This document shows positions 5,660 through 7,425 of a DNA stretch of 7,425 bases, piece by piece. This DNA comes from Bacillota bacterium (GTDB lineage: Bacteria > Bacillota > Dethiobacteria > Dethiobacterales > Dethiobacteraceae): NCBI GenBank assembly GCA_012841735.1, contig DUUE01000368.1, positions 1 through 7,425 of the forward strand, read 5' to 3'. The notes below the pieces were generated by a model. That model saw only the letters and a program-made list of their open reading frames with translations, was not told the DNA's origin and did no database searches. Both the position numbers and the translations under genes were made by a program. The first letter of the stretch is position 1. Each line of letters begins with the position of its first letter.

Positions 5660-7120
5660 CTAAACGGCTTCGTAAAAAATATCTTCTTCATCATAACCGA
5701 GTTTGCGCAAAACTTGCAGCATATCTGCAGTCATTGCTTTCGAACCGCAGATATACGTTTTATAACCGGTTAATGCCAACTCTTCCACCACGTTTGTGAC
5801 ATAGCCTTTGCGCACCTGCGGATCTTCCGGACGGGACACAACTTTCAGATAGCGGAAACGGGGATGTTTTGCGGCCAGTTCCCTGAAGTATTCATCATAA
5901 ATAAAATCATTTTCATGGCGTACACCGTAAACAAGGGTGACATCCCGGGCGGCGCTGCCTTTTTCCAGGACATCATACACAAGCGGGATGAATGGCGTGA
6001 TGCCGATCCCGTTGGCCACAAAAAGCAGCCTTGCCGCTTTTTTGTCCACCTGCAAGCTGTTGCCCAGCGGTCCTTCCAGTTCCACCACGTCTCCCGCTTT
6101 CACATTATTAAAGATCATTTCTGTCCCGTAACCGTCTTTGACCTTTTTCACAATAATACCGGCAGAACGTCCGTCCGTGCAGTAGGAAGAGATGGTATAG
6201 GCCCGGAACATTTCCGGGTTATCCTGAATTTTCAGCAACAGGAACTGTCCCGGCTTGTAGCTGATTTTTTCCGGTTCCAGAAATTGAAAAGTATACTCCC
6301 TGACATCCGGTTTCAGCTCTTTGACTGCGGCTACCCTGGCGGTAATGCGCCGCCGCCCGTCGGCGCCGCTCTCATCTGTCCGGGCACTTTTTGCCGCCGC
6401 CTCCTGCTCCGGGCCGATATACAGTATCCCGGCCGGGCAGTTTTCCACGCAGGTGGCACACTTAATGCAGTTTTCGGCGGTAAACTGGTTATGCTCCGGA
6501 AACTCGGCATACGGTAACAGCTGCATGGGGCAGACACGTGCGCATTTGCCGCATTTATGACACAGTTTGCTGCTTGTGATGGAGACTTTTACATCTGTTT
6601 TCCGGGCAACCCCCAGCAGTTTGCCCAGTTTAGATGAAAGTCTCTGTAAAACTCCCATGGGGCAAAAATTGCACCACGTCCGTGGAGTGACAAAAAGGCT
6701 TAACAACACGCCGGCAATTATTACCATTAAATAGCTGGACACAAAAATCATACCGAGACGGTCCCAGAAGGCACCTGTGCCCGACAGTGACCAGACACGA
6801 ATGAACTTTCTTGTCAGGTTGAAAGTGAACCACAGGAAAAAGCCGCCGACCACAATTTTGGCTTTAAAGAAAGCGGGAATTTTGCTGTTTCTGCTCAAAG
6901 GCAGCAAAGAATCGAAGAGGCTGCCGTGGGCGCAGAAGTTGCCGCACCAGTACCTGCCCCGGAAGAAAGCCATTATTACCAGAGACAGCATAACAGGAAT
7001 AACCAGAAGCCCCAGCCTCGGGTACCACAGCCCTCCGATGCCGACCAGCAACGTAAAAAGCCAGGCATATTTTCTGACGGGGGTAAAAAGACGGCCCGTC
7101 TTGATGAAATATGAACTCAC
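5660..7120 (-). CDS. NapH-like membrane 4Fe-4S protein fused to FAD/NAD(P) ferredoxin reductase module
   Basis: A 486-residue fusion. Residues 1-160 form a NapH/YccM-like membrane part with about four helices and two cysteine pairs: C59-x3-C63 (CGNFCAHG) and C150-x2-C153 (CNFCPMG). Residues 187-198 and 218-229 are two 4Fe-4S motifs, each CxxCxxCxxxCP. After a charged linker (about 238-256), residues 258-486 resemble the ferredoxin-NADP reductase family. Here RAYTISS (306-312) should bind FAD, GYGTEM (330-335) the FAD phosphate, VANGIGITPF (368-377) the nicotinamide nucleotide, and YICGS (456-460) lies at the C-terminal end. It should move electrons between NAD(P)H and a membrane or quinone partner through FAD and iron-sulphur clusters; the direction and final partner are unknown. 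The GTG start at 7120 has GGAGG (7130-7134) nine bases upstream. It has its own promoter, a CsoR/CstR-like operator and a strong terminator, so it is a single-gene unit. Confidence 0.9.
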   Translation of the reverse strand: MSSYFIKTGRLFTPVRKYAWLFTLLVGIGGLWYPRLGLLVIPVMLSLVIMAFFRGRYWCGNFCAHGSLFDSLLPLSRNSKIPAFFKAKIVVGGFFLWFTFNLTRKFIRVWSLSGTGAFWDRLGMIFVSSYLMVIIAGVLLSLFVTPRTWCNFCPMGVLQRLSSKLGKLLGVARKTDVKVSITSSKLCHKCGKCARVCPMQLLPYAEFPEHNQFTAENCIKCATCVENCPAGILYIGPEQEAAAKSARTDESGADGRRRITARVAAVKELKPDVREYTFQFLEPEKISYKPGQFLLLKIQDNPEMFRAYTISSYCTDGRSAGIIVKKVKDGYGTEMIFNNVKAGDVVELEGPLGNSLQVDKKAARLLFVANGIGITPFIPLVYDVLEKGSAARDVTLVYGVRHENDFIYDEYFRELAAKHPRFRYLKVVSRPEDPQVRKGYVTNVVEELALTGYKTYICGSKAMTADMLQVLRKLGYDEEDIFYEAV

Positions 7121-7145
7121 TTTGCCCTTCCTCCATTCAAAAAAA

Positions 7146-7162
7146 ATACCCCTATGGGGTAT
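7146..7162. promoter_or_regulatory. CsoR/CstR-like operator
   Basis: ATACCCCTATGGGGTAT is a perfect 7-bp inverted repeat around a 3-base centre. It starts at the base next to the -10 box and covers the predicted transcription start of the NapH-reductase gene. From memory, operators of the CsoR/RcnR family have this TACCC...GGGTA form: CsoR senses Cu(I), and CstR senses persulfide. Binding here would block initiation. Which sensor binds cannot be told, and no csoR/cstR gene is in the window. Confidence 0.65.
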
Positions 7163-7191
7163 ATAGTAAGCTATCCTGTTCCGGTTGTCAA
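7163..7191 (-). promoter_or_regulatory. strong sigma-A promoter of the NapH-reductase gene
   Basis: On the minus strand TTGACA (7186-7191) is a perfect -35 box, and TACTAT (7163-7168) follows at 17 bp as the -10 box. Such a strong promoter with a palindrome at the start site suggests a gene that is kept off by a repressor and highly expressed on induction. Confidence 0.8.
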
Positions 7192-7206
7192 GGGTAAATA
7201 ATTTTT

Positions 7207-7425
7207 TTAGAGGTTGTTTGCGCCGATAATCTGCTCAATGCTTACGCCGTAACGCTTTGCCAGGGAATAGAGCGTGTCGCCGGTCTCTACCGTGATGGTG
7301 ATACTGTTTTTTTCAGGCGGCGGCAGCATTTCGTTGACTGTTACCAAAGTGTAGCCCTGTTCCCGCAGGCCGGTGATAATGGCGGGGAGTGCTTCCACCG
7401 TGTGGTAACCGCCGATATGCAGCAG
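7207..7425 (-). CDS. polysaccharide deacetylase with C-terminal LysM segment (3' end only)
   Basis: The last 72 residues of a protein that continues past the window edge. The first visible residues, LLHIGGYHTVEALPAII, match the final conserved block of NodB-type polysaccharide deacetylases, in which the Leu and His line the active site. GYTLVTVNEML then completes the domain. A proline linker (PPPEKNS) leads to a LysM segment with VETGDTLYSLAKRYGVSIEQ and a terminal NNL. Such proteins remove acetyl groups from peptidoglycan or other polysaccharides outside the cell, and LysM binds the glycan. The stop comes at ANNL, so the usual end of a LysM repeat (a second strand of the I..G..L.IP kind) is missing. 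A GTG at 7398 is internal and not the start, because the frame is open and conserved upstream of it. No signal peptide can be seen as the N-terminal part lies outside. Confidence 0.82.
   Translation of the reverse strand: MLHIGGYHTVEALPAIITGLREQGYTLVTVNEMLPPPEKNSITITVETGDTLYSLAKRYGVSIEQIIGANNL

Noticed and set aside
5864..6517. 217-codon plus-strand open frame inside the NapH-reductase gene
   Set aside because: It is antisense to the ferredoxin and reductase domains, no family motif is seen, and its composition is that of a shadow frame.

Overview
The window looks like chromosomal DNA of a moderately GC-rich Gram-positive-type bacterium, most likely a Firmicute of the Clostridia or Negativicutes kind. 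The reasons are strong GGAGG-type ribosome binding sites, GTG starts, near-consensus sigma-A promoters, a polysaccharide deacetylase with a LysM domain, type I dehydroquinate dehydratase, and a NapH-like ferredoxin reductase typical of anaerobes. This placement is an inference; no rRNA or tRNA marker is present. I see no mobile element, CRISPR array or RNA gene.

Left part (1-1860): a CPBP (CAAX-type) membrane protease on the plus strand converges on a cytoplasmic alpha/beta hydrolase of the carboxylesterase type on the minus strand, with a small hairpin between them. The 187-bp gap after the hydrolase (1819-2005) holds divergent promoters, one for the hydrolase and one for the next operon. 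It also holds several inverted repeats and a terminator-shaped hairpin that points away from pyrB.

Centre (2006-5498): pyrB (aspartate carbamoyltransferase catalytic chain) and aroD (type I 3-dehydroquinate dehydratase) form a tight two-gene plus-strand unit with a 2-bp gap. It joins a pyrimidine step and an aromatic amino acid step, and no pyrI follows. It converges on a minus-strand operon made of a MarR-type regulator followed by a MATE multidrug/cation antiporter. That pair is a familiar local regulator plus efflux pump arrangement, with a candidate operator in the MarR leader.

Right part (5616-7425): an intrinsic terminator closes a one-gene unit encoding a 486-residue fusion. Its parts are a NapH-like membrane domain, two 4Fe-4S clusters, and an FAD/NAD(P)-binding ferredoxin-reductase module. 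The promoter is near-perfect (TTGACA, 17 bp, TACTAT). It is followed directly by ATACCCCTATGGGGTAT, which resembles the operators of CsoR/CstR-family copper or persulfide sensors. This is the most interesting part of the window: it suggests a membrane redox enzyme induced by copper or reactive sulfur. The window ends inside the 3' end of a polysaccharide deacetylase gene with an apparently shortened LysM tail.
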